Source of the DNA: an uncultured Porphyromonas sp.
GTDB lineage: Bacteria > Bacteroidota > Bacteroidia > Bacteroidales > Porphyromonadaceae
Assembly: GCA_900539765.1 (NCBI GenBank)
Contig: UQDF01000037.1
Coordinates: 1-22,656 of the forward strand
Direction: 5' to 3'
DNA: 22,656 bases
Positions within the stretch are counted from its first letter, which is position 1. Every line of letters starts with the position of its first letter. The notes beneath the pieces were generated by a model. The model saw nothing but the letters and a program-made list of their open reading frames with translations, did not search any database and was not told the origin of the DNA. Of the stretch, positions 21,767 to 22,656 are shown piece by piece. Made by a program: the position numbers and the translations under genes.

Positions 21767-22099
21767 CTACAGCTGTCGCTCTAGCAGGCTATTTACCTCA
21801 GAGAGACGCTTCAGCAGCTCTGTCGTGTCTTTGCTCTCCTTGAGCACCTCACACTGCACGGCGATATCCACGGCCGCCATGAGCCAGTGCAGCTGCTCAT
21901 CGCTCTCTGCGGGCTGTGGGTAAGCTGCACGATACTTCTTGACGAGAGCCGATATCGTATGCTGTGCACGACGATAGTAAGGCTCCTCACTGCGCGGCAC
22001 CTCAATAGGGATAGCGATACCGTCGACAAGTAGCGTGATACTCTGCATCTCCTCTTGGCGATGCCCTGAGCTAGTGCTATGCAGATCCATCTGTGCCAT
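21767..22099 (-). CDS. zapA: Cell division protein ZapA
   Basis: 110 residues, small FtsZ-ring-stabilising protein of the ZapA family. The globular part starts at MQSITLLVDGIAIPIEVPRSEEPYYRRAQHTISALVKKYRAAYP (from residue 18), followed by a C-terminal helix ending KRLSEVNSLLERQL that should form the tetramer coiled coil. The first 17 residues are a low-complexity extension not usual in the family. The start at 22099 is favoured because its ATG overlaps the preceding stop in TAATG, which suggests translational coupling; a start at the inner ATG would give 93 residues. Downstream is rny. The homology is recognisable but the family is divergent. Confidence 0.85.
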   Translation of the reverse strand: MAQMDLHSTSSGHRQEEMQSITLLVDGIAIPIEVPRSEEPYYRRAQHTISALVKKYRAAYPQPAESDEQLHWLMAAVDIAVQCEVLKESKDTTELLKRLSEVNSLLERQL

Positions 22100-22422
22100 T
22101 AGTGTGACTGAGTTGTAGCTGTACTATGTTGTAGCTCTAGGAGAGCTATGCTTTGGTCCATTCGTTTGATCATCTGGGACAGTCGCTCCTTAGCGATGCC
22201 CATATCAGTACCACTGACGATAAGAGCGCGCGCCATCAAGAGTTGCCGGTTGCGACTCTCGAGTCCCTCCAGCTCATCACACTGCTCACTGAGCCGTGCC
22301 TTGAGGTCTGCTATCTCCCTGCGCTGCGTCTCCATCTCTTGTAGCAGCGCATCACGCTGCTCGATGAGTCGCAAAGCATTTCGGTAGAGTGCATCCATCT
22401 GTAGTTGCTCGTCGTGCGTCAT
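22099..22422 (-). CDS. Coiled-coil protein encoded upstream of zapA
   Basis: 107 residues, almost entirely helical and highly charged, with a long heptad region (about 15-65: LRLIEQRDALLQEMETQRREIADLKARL...) and a C-terminal segment ALIVSGTDMGIAKERLSQMIKRMDQSIALLELQ. That segment resembles the conserved ALSG...AK.RIN.LVREID.CIALL end of small Bacteroidota proteins found just before zapA. By position and shape it may act with ZapA at the division ring, in the manner of ZapB, but this is inference; sequence homology to ZapB is not evident. Its stop overlaps the zapA start by one base. A TACCTTTG box lies 20 bp upstream. Confidence 0.8.
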   Translation of the reverse strand: MTHDEQLQMDALYRNALRLIEQRDALLQEMETQRREIADLKARLSEQCDELEGLESRNRQLLMARALIVSGTDMGIAKERLSQMIKRMDQSIALLELQHSTATTQSH

Positions 22423-22441
22423 TTCGTCACCATGTGTATCA

Positions 22442-22449
22442 CAAAGGTA
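22442..22449 (-). promoter_or_regulatory. -7 promoter element of the zapA-rny cluster
   Basis: Reads TACCTTTG on the minus strand, preceded by a T-rich CTTTTTTCTG. It ends 20 bp upstream of the coiled-coil gene start, a good position for a promoter with a short leader. A TTG at -33 is missing. Confidence 0.65.
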
Positions 22450-22459
22450 CAGAAAAAAG

Positions 22460-22603
22460 AGATTAGAAGTTAGAGATTAGAGATTAGGGTGGGGCTAGTG
22501 GCTCTAGAGGCTCTAGTGGTGCTGGTGGGTGCTGGTGGACTCTGGTGGTTCTGGAGGTACTGTGGGTGCTAGTGATGCTAGTGCTAGTAGCTCTAGGGGG
22601 GTG
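22460..22603. repeat. Degenerate G-rich repeat tract
   Basis: Opens with heptad direct repeats AGATTAG AGATTAG (22474-22487, with a related GATTAGA at 22461). It then runs as an irregular mix of GGTGCTGGTG-like, CTCTAG(A/T)GG and GTGCTAGT words to a G6 run near 22596. The strand is very poor in C. Stop triplets are frequent on both strands through the many CTAG words, so it does not code. I know no function for it. Confidence 0.65.
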
Positions 22604-22656
22604 TCCTCTCCTGAAATAGTACACAGTTGGGAAGCCAACCCCAACAACTATGAAAG

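Noticed and set aside
22609..22656. Possible insertion sequence end or new gene at the right edge
   Set aside because: CCTGAAATAGTACACAG followed by a GTTGG-GAAG-CCAAC hairpin and an ATG at 22650 could open a mobile element or gene, but only two further bases pairs of codon are in view, so nothing can be supported.

Overview
The window reads as a piece of a Porphyromonas chromosome (Bacteroidota), most likely of the P. asaccharolytica/P. uenonis kind rather than P. gingivalis itself; the species guess is inference. Support: an Mfa-type fimbrial locus whose first product follows P. gingivalis Mfa1 along most of its length, a large surface protein ending in a type IX secretion (T9SS) sorting domain, Bacteroidota-style -7 promoter elements (TAnnTTTG), and a typical Bacteroidota housekeeping set (miaB, dxs-trkA-trkH, zapA-rny).

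Layout. 1-433: non-coding leader with a C9 tract and several hairpins. 434-9214 (+): fimbrial operon of mfa1 (shaft), mfa2 (anchor), an accessory or tip-type fimbrillin, and a 1539-residue T9SS-exported protein, closed by a strong terminator. The mfa1-mfa2 gap (277 bp) and the 1-kb gap after the operon hold copies of the same family of intergenic inverted repeats. 10209-12833 (+): an MFS transporter (GTG start) and miaB. 13017-13181 (+): a small 2[4Fe-4S] ferredoxin with its own promoter and terminator. 13361-13545: a 175-bp non-autonomous mobile element (MITE) with terminal inverted repeats and a 5-bp target duplication, just upstream of the dxs promoter. 13601-13675: a structured dxs leader. 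13693-18436 (+): dxs-trkA-trkH, with dxs and trkA overlapping by 10 bp. 18759-22422 (-): a coiled-coil protein, zapA (TAATG-coupled), rny and an LptF/LptG-type permease. The right end holds a degenerate G-rich repeat tract with no gene.

How the genes work together. The fimbrial genes would build a surface fibre: the three lipoprotein precursors pass the inner membrane by Sec and are lipidated, Mfa1 polymerises after proteolytic trimming, Mfa2 anchors the base, and the accessory fimbrillin with the large T9SS protein are candidates for the distal end. Dxs starts isoprenoid synthesis by the MEP route. TrkA and TrkH form a potassium uptake system. The minus-strand cluster joins a division-ring factor and its coiled-coil partner to the membrane RNA-decay nuclease RNase Y and a lipopolysaccharide-export-type permease.

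The least ordinary parts are the shortened fimbrial locus with a composite T9SS protein, the inverted-repeat family around it, the clean MITE, the three-way-junction RNA predicted at the 5' end of dxs mRNA, and several hairpin regions without a known family. I found no CRISPR array, tRNA, rRNA, phage or toxin-antitoxin gene.
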